This document shows, one piece after another, positions 63,849-64,000 of a stretch of DNA of 64,000 nucleotides. Source of the DNA: Gossypium raimondii. Its lineage: Eukaryota; Streptophyta; Magnoliopsida; Malvales; Malvaceae. The stretch is from NCBI RefSeq assembly GCF_025698545.1, contig NC_068565.1, positions 1,116,001-1,180,000 on the forward strand, written 5' to 3'. Both the position numbers and the translations under genes were made by a program. Below the pieces are notes generated by a model. It saw only the letters and a list, made by a program, of their open reading frames with translations. It ran no database searches and had not been told where the DNA came from. Within the stretch, counting starts at the first letter, position 1. Every line of letters begins with the position of its first letter.

Positions 63849-64000
63849 AGCAAGGTCACAATGTGGGATATGCAATGTCACGACGTCAAGTGACGAGGTC
63901 ACGATGTTGCGATTCTGCGAACGCGACGTGACTTATTGAGTATGCCCAAAACACTTCAAAATGTTTTCGTAAGTCCCTTTATTCATGATATGTCTAACAC

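Larger units (their letters stand above)
60858..64000 (+). mobile_element. Older LTR-like repeat interrupted by a solo LTR (runs off window)
   Basis: Begins TGTAACACTTCTTTCCC at 60858, resembling a plant LTR start. It continues to 61149, is interrupted by the solo LTR, and resumes at 63854. The resumed part (63854-63940) alternates words such as GGTCACAATG, GTCACGACGTCAAGTGACGA and GCGACGTGAC. These match the mood of the sequence just before the insertion (GGCGCGACATGCGATGTGG). The right end lies outside the window, so its identity as an LTR is inferred. Confidence 0.45.

Noticed and set aside
1..64000. CRISPR arrays, operons, integrated viral genes or intact tRNA genes
   Set aside because: None seen. 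The short-period arrays present are microsatellites or LTR repeats, and the tRNA-like heads are SINE remnants without a foldable full tRNA.

Overview
This is an ordinary stretch of a plant nuclear chromosome. It is AT-rich, with intron-split genes, GT-AG (and two GC-AG) introns, and large intergenic spaces packed with decayed transposable elements. The gene set (GH3 acyl-amido synthetase, Psb27, GT14 glycosyltransferase, wound-responsive DUF3774 protein, SCAMP, VPS18) is that of a flowering plant. Protein similarity to Arabidopsis and the style of the LTR sequences suggest a eudicot, probably Malvales such as cotton (Gossypium). The genus is an inference from recall of similar repeats, not a database result.

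Layout: (1) 1-7500: possible 3' end of a gene on the + strand, then repeats, an antisense 25S rRNA fragment, and three SINE-like copies. (2) 7669-7923 (+): small intronless wound-responsive DUF3774 gene. (3) 9669-20056 (-): complete 23-exon VPS18 gene (987 aa), whose reading frame closes exactly across all splice sites. (4) 21367-24189 (-): complete 4-exon GT14 glycosyltransferase gene (444 aa). (5) 24.2-31.5 kb: repeat desert with a 400-base pyrimidine-rich tract and a Tourist-like MITE. (6) 31525-31731 (-): 68-aa zinc-ribbon protein. (7) 36040-41802 (-): complete 12-exon SCAMP gene (279 aa), with introns colonised by inverted-repeat elements. (8) 42-52 kb: gene-free, with a hAT-like remnant and a 1.69-kb tandem segmental duplication. 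(9) 52756-56577 (+): 4-exon GH3 gene closest to Arabidopsis GH3.10/DFL2 (600 aa). (10) 57583-58104 (+): intronless Psb27 (173 aa) with an I-box/I-box/G-box light-response module just upstream. (11) 58.1-64 kb: repeats, ending in a 2.69-kb solo LTR with a perfect 5-base target duplication, inserted into an older LTR-like repeat.

The genes are unrelated housekeeping or signalling genes and do not form a pathway: VPS18 and SCAMP act in membrane traffic, GT14 in Golgi glycosylation, GH3 in hormone conjugation, and Psb27 in photosystem II assembly. I found no convincing undescribed multi-gene system. The items most worth a second look are the nested solo LTR, the tandem duplication, the SINE family, the two GC-AG introns in VPS18, the transposon abutting the GH3 start, and the compact Psb27 light module.
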